Part shown: one piece after another, positions 47,666-57,389 of the stretch | Layout of the letters: every line of letters begins with the position of its first letter | Position numbering within the stretch: the stretch's first letter is position 1 | Position numbers and translations under genes: made by a program | The notes under the pieces: model-generated | Databases searched by the model: none | Told to the model about the DNA's origin: nothing | What the model saw: the letters and a program-made list of their open reading frames with translations, nothing else | Assembly: GCF_024362785.1 (NCBI RefSeq) | Contig: NZ_CP093301.1 | Coordinates: 930,001 to 994,000, forward strand | From: Evansella sp. LMS18 | GTDB lineage: Bacteria; Bacillota; Bacilli; Bacillales; Salisediminibacteriaceae | Direction: 5' to 3' | DNA: 64,000 nucleotides

Positions 47666-47723
47666 CTTTCTCCGCTGATATTTCTAAACTTAAACTGGCG
47701 AGGCAGCCTTAGTACAGGCCAAG

Positions 47724-47758
47724 TAAAAAAGCAAGAGGCCTCATTTGCCCCTTGCTTC
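47724..47758 (-). terminator. Intrinsic terminator of gcvH
   Basis: AAGCAAGGGGC/GGCCTCTTGCTT stem, then six T on the minus strand, 12 bp past the stop. Confidence 0.9.
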
Positions 47759-47769
47759 TTACTTACCTC

Positions 47770-48156
47770 TTAGTCTTCACTGATCATTTCTTCGTACTGT
47801 TCAGCTGTCATTAAGTTATCAACTTCTGAAGAATCGGAAGGTTCCACAACAATCATCCATGCTTTTTCATATGGAGATTCGTTAACAAACTCCGGAGAGT
47901 CCTCAAGCTCTTCATTGATTTCAACTACCTTGCCGCTGATAGGTGCATATAGCTCAGAAACAGTTTTAACAGACTCTACACTGCCAAATGGCTCGTCCGC
48001 TTCAATGTCGTCCCCTACTTCAGGAAGCTCCACGAAAACAATGTCTCCCAGCTCTGCCTGTGCAAAGTCAGTGATCCCAATACGTACTTTTCCATCTTCT
48101 GTTTTTACCCATTCGTGTTCTTCAGAATACTTAAGTTCCTTTGGTAAATTACTCAT
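47770..48156 (-). CDS. gcvH: Glycine cleavage system H protein
   Basis: A 128-residue lipoyl carrier of the glycine cleavage system, also a relay for lipoic acid in Bacillus. The lipoyl-accepting K64 is in ESVKTVSE. The ATG at 48156 follows GGAGGG by 8 nt; an upstream in-frame codon at 48177 is not used. LipA at 18.7 kb acts on such domains. Confidence 0.95.
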   Translation of the reverse strand: MSNLPKELKYSEEHEWVKTEDGKVRIGITDFAQAELGDIVFVELPEVGDDIEADEPFGSVESVKTVSELYAPISGKVVEINEELEDSPEFVNESPYEKAWMIVVEPSDSSEVDNLMTAEQYEEMISED

Positions 48157-48304
48157 CCATAAAACCCTCCGCTTCATATCATTAGAATGAATACGGACTG
48201 TGGATACTTATTCCATTTAAGCTATGTATTTCACAGTCCAGCAAATATACTCTCAACTTTAAATATAGTATATTAACACCGCCAGAAGCAACCATTCCGC
48301 AGAC

Positions 48305-48661
48305 TTATTTCCAGGTTTCTGAAAACGTTTCCTCTTTGAAGCCTGCCGTTGCCTTAGTTCCGTCGCTGACTAAAGGGCGTTTTATTAACATAGCATCAGA
48401 AGCAAGTAAGTCCAGAAGTTCCTCTTCTGTGGAATCCTTCATTTTATCTTTCATTCCCAGTTCCCGGTAACGCTTTCCGCTTGTATTGAAAAATTTCTTC
48501 AATTCAAGTCCGCTTTTTTCATACATATCCTGAATTTCTTCCCTTGAGGGAGGGTCATTTACGATATGTGTAGCCTCATATGATAACCCATGTTCGTCCA
48601 TCCACTTTTTTGCTTTCCGGCAAGTATCACAATTAGGATAGTGATAAAATGTTAAACTCAT
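48305..48661 (-). CDS. yusI: ArsC/Spx-family protein YusI
   Basis: A 118-residue thioredoxin-fold protein with C11-DT-C14 at the N-terminus and IKRPLVSDG near 93-101, as in the ArsC/Spx family. Spx members bind RNA polymerase and ArsC members reduce arsenate; YusI has neither role proven. AGGAGG lies 8-9 nt before the ATG. Neighbours gcvH and fad genes match B. subtilis. Confidence 0.9.
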   Translation of the reverse strand: MSLTFYHYPNCDTCRKAKKWMDEHGLSYEATHIVNDPPSREEIQDMYEKSGLELKKFFNTSGKRYRELGMKDKMKDSTEEELLDLLASDAMLIKRPLVSDGTKATAGFKEETFSETWK

Positions 48662-48718
48662 GCGAAAACCTCCTTATGCCATATAAACTTTCACTCTATA
48701 TTATTACATCTGATTTAT

Positions 48719-48744
48719 GAAAGGGGCAATTCTCCTGCCCCTTA
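48719..48744 (-). terminator. Terminator overlapping the stop of a small acidic gene
   Basis: AAGGGGCA/TGCCCCTT stem followed by TCATAAAT on the minus strand; the 5' arm includes the TAA stop of the 53-residue frame. Confidence 0.65.
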
Positions 48745-48903
48745 GTGATTTTTACCTTCCGTATCCTCCGGGGAAAGCTGTTCATACGTTTCCTGAATAG
48801 AGGTTTCCAGTTCTGTATCCTCGCGCCGGGACTCCTGTGTGAACTTCTCTGTGGCTTCCAGCCGCTCCTCATGGAAAAATTCCTTACCTGTTTTTTTATC
48901 CAT
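48742..48903 (-). CDS. Small acidic hypothetical protein
   Basis: A 53-residue protein, MDKKTGKEFFHEERLEATEK onwards, very rich in Glu, Lys and Thr and probably helical. GAGGAGGG lies 5-6 nt before the ATG and a terminator overlaps the stop, so it looks like a genuine single-gene unit. I know no named homolog; small acidic proteins of this kind are often spore- or stress-related, which is only a guess. Confidence 0.65.
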   Translation of the reverse strand: MDKKTGKEFFHEERLEATEKFTQESRREDTELETSIQETYEQLSPEDTEGKNH

Positions 48904-48979
48904 TGTATCCCTCCTCATAATGCTAGGTTATTTAGTATGCACAAATGTGAGGAAAGCAACCCTATTTCACACGCATTCA

Positions 48980-49162
48980 TTAATTGTTACCCGCGGGGGA
49001 ATGAGCTGAAACGAGCACGGGATCGGAAAGCAGCTCCCTTTCAGGAATCCGGTGAAAGTATTCATGACTCTCAACGGATGATTCCTCCTCTTTCACCCCT
49101 TCATCCTGCCTCAGACTCCCGCTCAAGCGACGAACTTCCCTCTTACTGCTCAATTCCCCCAC
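48980..49162 (-). CDS. Possible small ORF (weak)
   Basis: A 60-codon frame starting with GTG and ending HEYFHRIPERELLSDPVLVS plus a short tail. Composition is acidic like local proteins, but there is no proper ribosome site and no homolog I recognise. It sits in the 418-bp gap between the small acidic gene and fadE. Confidence 0.25.
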   Translation of the reverse strand: MGELSSKREVRRLSGSLRQDEGVKEEESSVESHEYFHRIPERELLSDPVLVSAHSPAGNN

Positions 49163-49165
49163 AAC

Positions 49166-49198
49166 GGCAAAAGAGCCCCAAACAGGGGCCCTTTTGCG
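49166..49198. terminator. Hairpin downstream of fadE
   Basis: CAAAAGAGCCCC/GGGGCCCTTTTG stem with a 5-nt loop and short T runs on both strands. A second, weaker GGGGCA/TGCCCC hairpin lies at 49253-49266. Either may end the fad operon. Confidence 0.6.
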
Positions 49199-49321
49199 TC
49201 ATACAGAGAGGAGAATGCCCTTTCTTCTTAGAAAGGAGAATTATTTTATTGGGGCAGGGGAGTGCCCCAAATTGGCTAACAAATTTACATTATTTTTTTC
49301 CACAAAAATCCTGATGAAAAA

Positions 49322-51103
49322 TCAGATCACGTATTTTTCAGCTTCAACAATTCGTGCTGCGATTTCACGCTTTTTAGCAACTACGTCTACTGGGTTGTGA
49401 CGAGTCAGCTTCTTAAGGATAGAAAGCATTGTGCGTGCAGTATCTCCGTCTTCAAGTGCGACGAGAGACTCTTTCGCGATAGCTTCGATGTGGTTGAACG
49501 CTTCCTGAGTGAATACCTGAGTCAGAAGAAGCTTCTGCTCCGCTTTCTCCAGACCATCTTTGTTGATCGCTTTTTCGGTACGAAGGATTACAGACTCAAT
49601 GCTGAAGATTTCAGAAACGATGTCTGCTACATTCGCAAGCATTTCCTGTTCTTTTGCAAGCTTCTCGCCGTATTTCTGAACAGCAGTACCAGCAACCATC
49701 ATGAAGATTTTCTTAGCGTTATCAAGAAGGTATTTTTCCTGCTCAAGTGGCTCATCGCCTACTTCCTGAGGCATCATCATCATAAGCTCTTCCTGAATGT
49801 TACCTGCTTTTTCAAGAAGCGGCAGTTCGCCCTTCATTGCTTTTCTTACAAGCGTTCCAGGTACGAGCATACGGTTGATTTCGTTAGTTCCTTCAAAAAT
49901 ACGGTTGATCCTTGAGTTACGGTACATGGATTCTACTTCGTATTCCGCCATGAAGCCGTATCCGCCGTGGATTTGTACTGCTTCGTCTACTACGAAGTCA
50001 AGTACTTCAGATCCGAATACTTTGTTCAGGGAGCACTCGATCGCGTACTCACCGATAGCTTTACCAACCGCAGCTCCGTCTTTCTGCTCTTCGTCAGAAA
50101 GGTTTTCAAATGCAGCGTCAATCAGGCCGCCAGTACGGTAGATAGAGCTTTCTGCTGCATAAGTTTTCACAGCCATTTCTGCAAGCTTTTTGCGGATAAG
50201 AGTGAATTTAGAGATTGGGAGTTTGAACTGCTTACGCTCGTTAGCATATTTAGCAGATACTTCAATAGCACGCTTCGCTCCGCCCACACAGCCTACTCCA
50301 AGCTTGTAACGTCCAATGTTCAGGATGTTAAAAGCGATAACGTGGCCTTTACCGATTTCTCCAAGCACATTTTCCTTCGGTACAAGAGCATCCTGAAGGA
50401 TTAATGTACGAGTGGAAGAACCTTTAATACCCATTTTCTTCTCTTCCGGGCCAGTGGAAACCCCTTCAAAGTCTTTTTCTACGATGAACGCAGTGAATTT
50501 TTCACCGTCGATTTTCGCATAAACAACGAACACATCCGCAAAGCCTGCGTTTGTGATCCACTGCTTTTCACCATTCAGCACATAGTGAGTTCCAGCGTCG
50601 TTTAACTTCGCTACCGTTTTTGCACTTAAAGCGTCAGAACCTGAACTCGGCTCTGTTAATGCATATGCAGCAAGCTTTTCGCCTGTCGCTAATGCAGGAA
50701 GGTACTTATGCTTTTGCTCTTCGTTACCGAAGAATACGATAGGCAGGGAACCGATTCCAACGTGAGCTCCATGTGAAAGGGAGAAAGAACCTGCAAGCGC
50801 GAATTTTTCAGTGATTAAAGAAGAACTGATTTTATCAAGGCCGATTCCGCCGTACTCTTCCTGCACGTCGGCTCCTAAAAGACCAAGTTCTCCTGCTTCT
50901 TTCAGTAAGCGGACAGAAATATCAAACTGGTGCTCTTCAATTTTTTCCACCTCAGGAACTACCTGCTCAACAACGAAATCCTCCGTTGTTTTCGCAATCA
51001 TCTTATGCTCATCAGTAAAGTCTTCTGGTGTAAAAACCTGCTCAGGAGTCAGCTCTTCCAGTAAGAAGCCGCCGCCTTTAATTGTTTTGCTTGAAGTTGT
51101 CAT
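49322..51103 (-). CDS. fadE: Acyl-CoA dehydrogenase FadE
   Basis: A 593-residue FAD enzyme for the first step of beta-oxidation. The family blocks [30 protein letters not shown], the Arg-rich [14 protein letters not shown] and the C-terminal [12 protein letters not shown] are present, followed by the roughly 170-residue extension typical of the Bacillus YusJ group. AAGGAGG is 7-8 nt before the ATG. Last gene of fadN-fadA-fadE. Confidence 0.94.
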   Translation of the reverse strand: MTTSSKTIKGGGFLLEELTPEQVFTPEDFTDEHKMIAKTTEDFVVEQVVPEVEKIEEHQFDISVRLLKEAGELGLLGADVQEEYGGIGLDKISSSLITEKFALAGSFSLSHGAHVGIGSLPIVFFGNEEQKHKYLPALATGEKLAAYALTEPSSGSDALSAKTVAKLNDAGTHYVLNGEKQWITNAGFADVFVVYAKIDGEKFTAFIVEKDFEGVSTGPEEKKMGIKGSSTRTLILQDALVPKENVLGEIGKGHVIAFNILNIGRYKLGVGCVGGAKRAIEVSAKYANERKQFKLPISKFTLIRKKLAEMAVKTYAAESSIYRTGGLIDAAFENLSDEEQKDGAAVGKAIGEYAIECSLNKVFGSEVLDFVVDEAVQIHGGYGFMAEYEVESMYRNSRINRIFEGTNEINRMLVPGTLVRKAMKGELPLLEKAGNIQEELMMMMPQEVGDEPLEQEKYLLDNAKKIFMMVAGTAVQKYGEKLAKEQEMLANVADIVSEIFSIESVILRTEKAINKDGLEKAEQKLLLTQVFTQEAFNHIEAIAKESLVALEDGDTARTMLSILKKLTRHNPVDVVAKKREIAARIVEAEKYVI

Positions 51104-51199
51104 GCTCGTTCCTCCTTGAATGGTATTTTAATAATGAAGTTAATAACAGGCCTGGCGGGCAGGTTACGTGAACGCCCGCCTGGCAACTCTTGTAATCTA

Positions 51200-52378
51200 T
51201 CAGATCAGTTCAAAGACTCCAGCTGCGCCCATTCCGCCGCCGATACACATCGTTACGACTCCGAACTGTTCGCCGCGACGCTTCATTTCATGAATAAGGC
51301 TTAGTGTCAGCTTTGTACCGGAACAGCCAAGTGGATGCCCCAGAGCGATCGCTCCGCCGTTGACATTGACTTTGTCATAGTCCAGCTTCAGTTCCCTGTG
51401 AATCTGGATTGCCTGAGATGCGAATGCTTCGTTTAATTCAAATAATCCAATATCGGAAAGCTCAAGTCCTGCCAGCTTAACCGCTTTAGGAATAGCTTCT
51501 ACAGGGCCTACACCCATAATTTCAGGCGCAACACCGGCTACAGCGAAGGATCGGAATTTCACTAACGGAGTCAATCCGTCTGCTTCAGCAGTTTCTCTGT
51601 CCATTACTAAAACAGAGGCAGCACCATCACTCATTTGTGAAGCGTTTCCTGCTGTTACAGTTCCTTTCACATGGAAAGCTGGACGGAGTTTTGCAAGAGT
51701 TTCCACTGTAGTTCCGTGGCGTACTCCTTCATCCGTATCAAACAGGATTTCTTTTTCGACAAGCTTATGTTTCTCGTCGAAAGAGCGCATAGTTACTGGA
51801 ACAGGAACGATTTCATCTTTGAACTTTCCTTCTTCAATTGCTTTAGCAGCCCTTCTGTGGCTTTCAGCTGCAAAAGTGTCCTGGTCTTCTCGGCTGATTT
51901 CAAAACGCCTTGCTACTTCTTCTGCGGTATGGCCCATTCCCATGTAGTACTCAGGAGCTGACCCTACGAGTCTTGGGTTGGGTGCCACCACATGTCCAGT
52001 CATCGGAACCAGACTCATAGATTCCGCTCCGCCAGCGATGATTGCCTGGGAGTTTCCGAGCATTATTCTTTCTGATGCATATGCGATACTTTGCAGCCCG
52101 GATGAGCAGTACCGGTTAATAGTAATCGCAGGAGTTGAATTTGGCATTCCCGCCAGTGCGGAAATATTCCTGGCCATATTCAGCCCTTGTTCTGCTTCCG
52201 GGATGGCACAGCCGATGATTACGTCTTCTACACGGCTTGGATCAAAATTGTTTGCTCGTTTTAATGTTTCTTTTATCGTTAAAGCCCCTAAATCATCTGG
52301 CCTTACTTTCGCTAATGTACCTCTTTTTGCTTTTCCTACAGGTGTTCGCGCACCTGCTACGATGACGGCTTCTCTCAA
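51200..52378 (-). CDS. fadA: Acetyl-CoA acyltransferase (3-ketoacyl-CoA thiolase) FadA
   Basis: A 392-residue thiolase that releases acetyl-CoA in beta-oxidation. The acylated nucleophile is C91 (NRYCSSGLQS), with H348 (GHPLGCSG) and C378 (CIGGGMG) completing the active site. It lies 24 bp after fadN. Confidence 0.95.
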   Translation of the reverse strand: MREAVIVAGARTPVGKAKRGTLAKVRPDDLGALTIKETLKRANNFDPSRVEDVIIGCAIPEAEQGLNMARNISALAGMPNSTPAITINRYCSSGLQSIAYASERIMLGNSQAIIAGGAESMSLVPMTGHVVAPNPRLVGSAPEYYMGMGHTAEEVARRFEISREDQDTFAAESHRRAAKAIEEGKFKDEIVPVPVTMRSFDEKHKLVEKEILFDTDEGVRHGTTVETLAKLRPAFHVKGTVTAGNASQMSDGAASVLVMDRETAEADGLTPLVKFRSFAVAGVAPEIMGVGPVEAIPKAVKLAGLELSDIGLFELNEAFASQAIQIHRELKLDYDKVNVNGGAIALGHPLGCSGTKLTLSLIHEMKRRGEQFGVVTMCIGGGMGAAGVFELI

Positions 52379-52402
52379 AAGATTCCCCTCCTTCAGACTA
52401 TC

Positions 52403-54790
52403 TTAGTTACGTAACGGCTTGCCTTTTGTCAGCATGTGTGACATTCTCTGCTGTGTCTTCGGTTCACCTAAAAGACTCAGGAAGGCTTCACGCTCGATGT
52501 CCAGTAAATATTGTTCATCTACTTCAGTTCCTTTTGGCACTCGTCCGCCAGCAATTGTGAAGGCGAGTTTATCAGCGATTTTCATATCATGCTCTGAAAT
52601 GTAGCCGCTCAGCTCCATTTGCTTAGCGCCCAGTACCATTGCCGCATAACCTGTTTCTCCTACTACCGGGATCTTTTTACGTTTCGGAGCCTGGTAACCT
52701 GCGTTTGCAAGGTGAAGTGCTTTATGTTTCGCATCATGAAGGAGGTGGTCTCCGTTGATGCTTATTCCATCCTGCGGGCGGATAAATCCGTGCTGTTCCG
52801 CTTCCTGCGCGCTGGTGCTTACTTTAGCCATCGCTATTGTTTCAAACACCTGGTTCGCAACAGCCTGCAGGTCAATCTGAGCTCCTTCAGGAAGCCTTTC
52901 GATCTGACGGAGGTAAAGCTCTTTGTTTCCACCGCCTCCAGGGATTAGTCCTACGCCTACTTCCACAAGACCCATGTATGTTTCCATAGATGCCTGGATG
53001 CTTGCTGATGGTAAGCAAATCTCTGTTCCGCCGCCAAGTGACATTCCGAACGGTGCGGCAACTACTGGCTTAGAAGAGTAACGGATTTTTGCCATTGCAT
53101 TCTGGAACTGGCGGACAACAAGGTCCAGTTCAGGCCAGTTGAAGTCCTGTGCTTCCATAAGAATCATCATCAGGTTTGCGCCTACGCAGAAGTTCTTGCC
53201 CTGGTTGTTAATGACAAGCCCGCGATAGTTTTTATCCACTTCATCAATGGATTTACTGATCATCTGCAGGACATCGAGACCGATGGAATTGTTTGGTGAC
53301 GTGAATTCCAAAAGTGCGATATCGTCTCCAATGTCAATGAGGGAAGCTCCTGCGTTTTTCGTAATTACGCCACTTTCCTCTTTCACCTGTTTGATGTTGA
53401 TTACTTTTTCATTTATTTCAGCTGCAGCGTACTCTCCATTATGGTAGTAGCCGTCATAGCCTTTATAAAAGCTTGTAAATCCTTTATCAAGCATTTCTTT
53501 AACCCATGCCGGGACTGTTTCTCCCTCTTCTTCCATACGCTGTACGGACTTTTCAAGACCGATAGCATCCCATGTTTCAAATGGGCCAAGCTCCCAGCCG
53601 AATCCCCACTTCATAGCAAGGTCGACGTCACGGATGTTTTCCGCCACTTCCGCATATTTCTCAGCGGAGTAAAGAAGGACCGGCTTAAGTACGTTCCAGA
53701 CAAGCTCGCCTGCGCGGTCATCTGCATATACAAGCGCTTTCAATTTATCCTGCTTTGACTTCGCCTGTTTGCTTTGCTGTACAGAAGGAGCTTTCAGCTT
53801 TTTACGCGGTACATACTCCATTGTTTCGAAGTCCAGCTCAAGGATCTCGCTTCCTTTTTCGCCTTTCTTCTTATAATAGAAGCCCTGTCCTGACTTGCTT
53901 CCAAGCCAGCCTTTTTCAGCCATTTCCTTCATGAAGGCAGGAGGATCGAATACTTCTTTCTCTTCCCCCTCCACCTGGTCGTATACGTTTTTAGCAACGT
54001 GAAGGAAAGTATCCAGCCCGACAACATCCAATGTCCTGAAAGTTGCACTTTTCGGCCTTCCGATTGCAGGCCCTGTTACTGAGTCAACCTCGCCTACGGA
54101 GAAACCGCGGTTAAGCATTTCCCTTACTGTAACGAGCAAGCCGTAAGTACCAATCCGGTTAGCTATAAAGTTTGGTGTGTCCTTCGCTTCAACAACACCC
54201 TTGCCTAATACATCTTCACCGAATTTAACCATGTAATCGAAAACTTCTTTAGAAGTATCTTTTGTAGGAATGACTTCAAGAAGCTTTAAGTATCTTGGCG
54301 GGTTGAAAAAGTGAGTTCCCAGGAAATGTCTGCGGAAATCTTCCGAACGGCCTTCTGCCATCGCTTCAATGGAAATCCCGGAAGTGTTGGAACTGATTAT
54401 CGTTCCTTCTTTCCTGTGCTCATCAACCTGAGCAAAAACTTTCTGCTTTATTTCAAGGTTTTCTACGACTACTTCAATAACCCAGTCCACTTCGGAAAGA
54501 CGCTTCATATCATCTTCCATGTTTCCAGCTTCAATGAGGTCAATATTTTCTTTTTTCGCCAATGGCGCCGGTTTTTGTTTTTTCAGCTTCTGAATCGATT
54601 CTGCCGCAAGCCGGTTTCTCACCGCTTTATCTTCCAGAGTCAATCCCTTCTTTTCTTCTGCTGAGGTCAATTCTCTTGGCACAATGTCAAGTAATAGTGT
54701 TGGAATACCGATATTGGCTAAATGAGCTGCGATACCAGAACCCATTACACCTGACCCTAATACTGCCACTTTTTTGATCTTCCCAGTCAT
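52403..54790 (-). CDS. fadN: Bifunctional enoyl-CoA hydratase/3-hydroxyacyl-CoA dehydrogenase FadN
   Basis: A 795-residue enzyme carrying the two middle steps of beta-oxidation. An N-terminal NAD-binding dehydrogenase (GSGVMGSGIAAHLA at 12-25 and LGTHFFNPPRYLKLLE near 159-174) is followed by a crotonase-like hydratase (NQGKNFCVGANL, PFGMSLGGGTE, GLIPGGGG). This order is the reverse of E. coli FadB, as in B. subtilis YusL. AGGAGG is 7 nt before the ATG. First gene of the operon; a FadR-type operator is 23 bp upstream. Confidence 0.95.
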   Translation of the reverse strand: MTGKIKKVAVLGSGVMGSGIAAHLANIGIPTLLLDIVPRELTSAEEKKGLTLEDKAVRNRLAAESIQKLKKQKPAPLAKKENIDLIEAGNMEDDMKRLSEVDWVIEVVVENLEIKQKVFAQVDEHRKEGTIISSNTSGISIEAMAEGRSEDFRRHFLGTHFFNPPRYLKLLEVIPTKDTSKEVFDYMVKFGEDVLGKGVVEAKDTPNFIANRIGTYGLLVTVREMLNRGFSVGEVDSVTGPAIGRPKSATFRTLDVVGLDTFLHVAKNVYDQVEGEEKEVFDPPAFMKEMAEKGWLGSKSGQGFYYKKKGEKGSEILELDFETMEYVPRKKLKAPSVQQSKQAKSKQDKLKALVYADDRAGELVWNVLKPVLLYSAEKYAEVAENIRDVDLAMKWGFGWELGPFETWDAIGLEKSVQRMEEEGETVPAWVKEMLDKGFTSFYKGYDGYYHNGEYAAAEINEKVINIKQVKEESGVITKNAGASLIDIGDDIALLEFTSPNNSIGLDVLQMISKSIDEVDKNYRGLVINNQGKNFCVGANLMMILMEAQDFNWPELDLVVRQFQNAMAKIRYSSKPVVAAPFGMSLGGGTEICLPSASIQASMETYMGLVEVGVGLIPGGGGNKELYLRQIERLPEGAQIDLQAVANQVFETIAMAKVSTSAQEAEQHGFIRPQDGISINGDHLLHDAKHKALHLANAGYQAPKRKKIPVVGETGYAAMVLGAKQMELSGYISEHDMKIADKLAFTIAGGRVPKGTEVDEQYLLDIEREAFLSLLGEPKTQQRMSHMLTKGKPLRN

Positions 54791-54812
54791 GAAGTACCTC
54801 CTTCTCCCGCTT

Positions 54813-54830
54813 TGAATGAATACTCATTCA
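54813..54830. promoter_or_regulatory. FadR operator of the fad operon
   Basis: TGAATGAATACTCATTCA fully matches the Bacillus FadR (YsiA) consensus TGAATGAMTANTCATTCA. FadR repression is relieved by long-chain acyl-CoA. The site lies between the promoter region and the fadN ribosome site. Confidence 0.93.
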
Positions 54831-54842
54831 TTTTTTGAGCAA

Positions 54843-54875
54843 AAAATTTTGCACGTAATGTGCAGCAAAATTTTA
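54843..54875. promoter_or_regulatory. AT-rich dyad upstream of the FadR operator
   Basis: AAAATTTTGCAC and GTGCAGCAAAATTTT form an inverted repeat with one bulged base around GTAAT, 13 bp from the FadR box. It may be a second protein site or leader hairpin. Confidence 0.5.
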
Positions 54876-55086
54876 CACGAAATGTTTACAACTATTACTA
54901 TATAATTTTTTTCCCCCAGACGCAATAGTGTTGACTGAAAATTTTCTTAATTCTATTCATTTTACGTTTGTCATAGTGTTTTTGTGCAAAAAAAGTGCTT
55001 CTGTTTGTGGGAGTATAGTTCTCCGCCTCTGAAGTAAACTAACGGGGTGAATCTCATTATTTAAAAATAACGGAGGTGGATGGAAA

Positions 55087-55383
55087 ATGGATCAGCAGAC
55101 AACGGGAATGAACGAGCAGCCTGGCATGCAGCCTCAGCAGCAAAACATCATGCCTGAGCCGCCGGAAGTGATTACAAGCAAAGATCATTTATACATCAGT
55201 GATATGCTCTCCTGGAACTTACTTGCAATGAAAAAAGCGCACGCTTTCGCTGCACAGTGCCAGGATCAGCAGATTTCACAGGCGCTAGATGAAGCAGGAA
55301 GAATGCATCATATGCATTATCAGATGCTGCTCGCTCATTTTGATAAACAAAATCAATCTCAGAACAGCAGCCAATTACAATAA
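55087..55383 (+). CDS. CotF-related spore coat-like protein, N-terminal type
   Basis: A 98-residue protein with a Gln/Met/Pro-rich N-terminus (1-29) and a helical segment SKDHLYISDMLSWNLLAMKK at 31-50 that is characteristic of coat protein F and related ferritin-like spore proteins. CGGAGGTGG is 6 nt before the ATG. It is followed after 20 bp by a second CotF-like gene, with which it probably forms a sporulation operon. In B. subtilis, yusN holds a similar position beside the fad genes. Confidence 0.82.
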   Translation: MDQQTTGMNEQPGMQPQQQNIMPEPPEVITSKDHLYISDMLSWNLLAMKKAHAFAAQCQDQQISQALDEAGRMHHMHYQMLLAHFDKQNQSQNSSQLQ

Positions 55384-55403
55384 AGAAAGGAGGATTTTCC
55401 AGT

Positions 55404-55784
55404 ATGAATAACGGACAAGGCCAGGGGCAAAATCAAGGACAGCAGCAAAGCAAGATCAAAAACCCTAAGACACAGATACCGGAAACACCCCAAATGACAG
55501 ACAGGGATTATATTAACGACATGCTTGCAACGGAAAAATACATGACGACTTCCTATTCCACTGCGCTGAACGAAGTAAGCCATGAGGCATTATACATGGA
55601 CCTGGAACAGGTTTTCGTGGAATCCCAGCGCTGCCAGCGTGACTTGTTTAATCTAATGTTTGAAAAAGGCTGGTACAGTTTCGAAGCTGCACAGCCGCAA
55701 ACCCTTCAGCAGTCCTACCAGCGATTCACAGGTTACGAAAACCAGATACCCTACAGCAACGGGCAGAATAATCAGACACAATAA
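55404..55784 (+). CDS. CotF-family spore coat protein
   Basis: A 126-residue protein with a Gln/Gly/Asn-rich N-terminus (1-17) and a CotF domain: MTDRDYINDMLATEKYMTTS at 31-50, then SHEALYMDLEQVF and a C-terminal GWYSFEAA motif. The structure is predicted to be a four-helix ferritin-like bundle. AAAGGAGG lies 11 nt before the ATG. A terminator follows. Confidence 0.87.
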   Translation: MNNGQGQGQNQGQQQSKIKNPKTQIPETPQMTDRDYINDMLATEKYMTTSYSTALNEVSHEALYMDLEQVFVESQRCQRDLFNLMFEKGWYSFEAAQPQTLQQSYQRFTGYENQIPYSNGQNNQTQ

Positions 55785-55794
55785 ACTTGGAACG

Positions 55795-55826
55795 GAGGCA
55801 GATTCATTATCTGTCTCTTTTTGTTT
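55795..55826 (+). terminator. Terminator of the coat operon
   Basis: GAGGCAGAT/ATCTGTCTC stem (one wobble) with a 5-nt loop, followed by TTTTTGTTTTTT. Confidence 0.85.
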
Positions 55827-55940
55827 TTTGGAAGACGGGGCCCTGCTTGTTGGATGGAATAAGCCCTTTTTTTCTGCAGAGACCGAAGTTTTTGCTGGAA
55901 ATTCAGGTGTAATTTTTCTATTTCCGTACAGACTAGGAAT

Positions 55941-56501
55941 ATGAATATCACTGTCCTTTTTTTCATCATTTTAATTGCCGCGTGGCTGCTGGAATGGTTT
56001 GTGTTTACTGAATCCCATGAAAAGAAAAAGGAGGTATGGAGTAAAGCCGTCTTACTGAAAGGTTTACTTTCCTTTATGTTTCTGTGTGCTGTTTCGGCGG
56101 GATTCCTGATCAGCACCTTTTTCGAAAGTTCTTCTGTATTATGCAAAAATACCGGCTTGTTTTTTATCGGCAGCGGCTTGCTGCTGCGTTACTGGACTTA
56201 CCGTTTTACGAAGCCTTATTTCACAAGAACCATCATTCCGCCGGAAGACCAGCCTCTGTACAGCAGCGGCCCATACAGATTTACGAGGCACCCTTTTCAT
56301 ACAGGTTTCTTCCTGATTGCTGCAGGAACGTGCCTGTATATAAGCGGCCACTGGCTCTCGCTGCTGTTTACCTTCATTTTTGTAGGAAGCGCCCTTCACT
56401 ACAGGATGAGTCTGGAAGAGGCATTTTTACAGAAAAAATATGGTGAGATTTACGTTTACTGGTGCCGCCACCGATTCCGCCTCGTTCCTTTTCTATATTA
56501 A
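55941..56501 (+). CDS. Isoprenylcysteine methyltransferase-like membrane protein
   Basis: A 186-residue protein with about five membrane segments. The C-terminal GPYRFTRHPFHTGFFLIAAG near 108-127 and the later EEAFLQKKYGEIYVYW carry the RHP and E..L...YG..Y motifs of the ICMT/phospholipid N-methyltransferase superfamily, which bind S-adenosylmethionine at the membrane. The substrate is unknown. The ribosome site (TAGGAAT) is weak. It is convergent with the PH-like protein gene, sharing a terminator. Confidence 0.78.
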   Translation: MNITVLFFIILIAAWLLEWFVFTESHEKKKEVWSKAVLLKGLLSFMFLCAVSAGFLISTFFESSSVLCKNTGLFFIGSGLLLRYWTYRFTKPYFTRTIIPPEDQPLYSSGPYRFTRHPFHTGFFLIAAGTCLYISGHWLSLLFTFIFVGSALHYRMSLEEAFLQKKYGEIYVYWCRHRFRLVPFLY

Positions 56502-56531
56502 TCTTAGTATTATTCCATGATTCTCGCGGCG

Positions 56532-56577
56532 AAAAAAACGGCCGGGCTCTTTATAAATTGAGCCCGGCTGTTTTTTT
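56532..56577. terminator. Bidirectional terminator
   Basis: GCCGGGCTC/GAGCCCGGC stem with a 10-nt loop, flanked by A7 and T7. It serves two convergent genes. Confidence 0.93.
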
Positions 56578-56578
56578 C

Positions 56579-57217
56579 TCACCTTATATTTTTCATTAAG
56601 GAGGCTGCTTTCTTATCTGATTCCTCAACTTTCGCACGCCTTTTTATTTCAGCCATAAATTCCTCGTCTTTTTCAGGAGAAACAAGTATTTTTTCAAACT
56701 TCCGATGCAGTAAAACTCCTTCTGACAGTGAACTGGAGAAAACATAAAGGGCCCCGTAGTCGTCTACTCCAATAGCTTGCTCAGCGATCCATAAAAATTT
56801 CCCCTGTGACTGGACAGCCCCAGGTTTTCCAATTGGTTCAGGGAGCTTTTCCGCATAAAAAATACTTTTATACGGGACAGACATTTTTATTTTGCCGGAT
56901 AAAATAATATGCAATCCCTTCTCGTCCAAATGATACTGCAAATTCTCCAGCTTTTCTTTTTTGCTGATAAAAGGTATAGGCGGCTTGTTCGTTGCGTAAA
57001 GAATTGCGGCAGTCAAAAGGGGATAAAAGAACGGATACATGAAGTTCCCGAATACTGAAGCTCCTGGTACAGCTAAAGTGTATATGAGTACGCCCAGTGA
57101 AAAAAGGATCAAGGAATAAAATAAAATCACCGTAACATGGAAGGACGTTTTGTTTTTCCCCTCCAGACGGTCGCTTTTACATGGGTAGAATACTAAGTTC
57201 CCATCTTTTTTCGGCAT
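56579..57217 (-). CDS. Hypothetical membrane protein with PH-like C-terminal region
   Basis: A 212-residue protein with two adjacent membrane segments (about 28-50 and 56-78) followed by a soluble beta-rich domain whose KIKMSVPYKSIFYAEKLPEP resembles bacterial PH domains. No function is assignable. The ATG at 57217 follows AAGGAGGGG; the frame continues to 57238. Confidence 0.72.
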   Translation of the reverse strand: MPKKDGNLVFYPCKSDRLEGKNKTSFHVTVILFYSLILFSLGVLIYTLAVPGASVFGNFMYPFFYPLLTAAILYATNKPPIPFISKKEKLENLQYHLDEKGLHIILSGKIKMSVPYKSIFYAEKLPEPIGKPGAVQSQGKFLWIAEQAIGVDDYGALYVFSSSLSEGVLLHRKFEKILVSPEKDEEFMAEIKRRAKVEESDKKAASLMKNIR

Positions 57218-57320
57218 CCTGCCCCTCCTTTTAAACACAATTTATCATTCCGGTTTCTCTCCCTTAATTATTCCAGATTTTTTCCCCTGTGTCTAATTAT
57301 CAAAATATTTTAATTCCTTA

Positions 57321-57385
57321 TTGCTAATCTTAATATGTTCGATTATAATCGAACTACATAACATGTCATTCGATTGGAGTCGAAC
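57321..57385 (+). promoter_or_regulatory. Promoter with two palindromic operators for the ArsR-type/MFS operon
   Basis: TTGCTA (57321-57326) and TATAAT (57344-57349) have a 17-bp spacer. The -10 lies inside the perfect palindrome GTTCGATTATAATCGAAC (57337-57354). A second copy (57368-57385, 14 of 18 matching) covers the GGAG ribosome site. Centres are 31 bp apart, three helical turns. Confidence 0.8.
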
Positions 57386-57389
57386 AACT

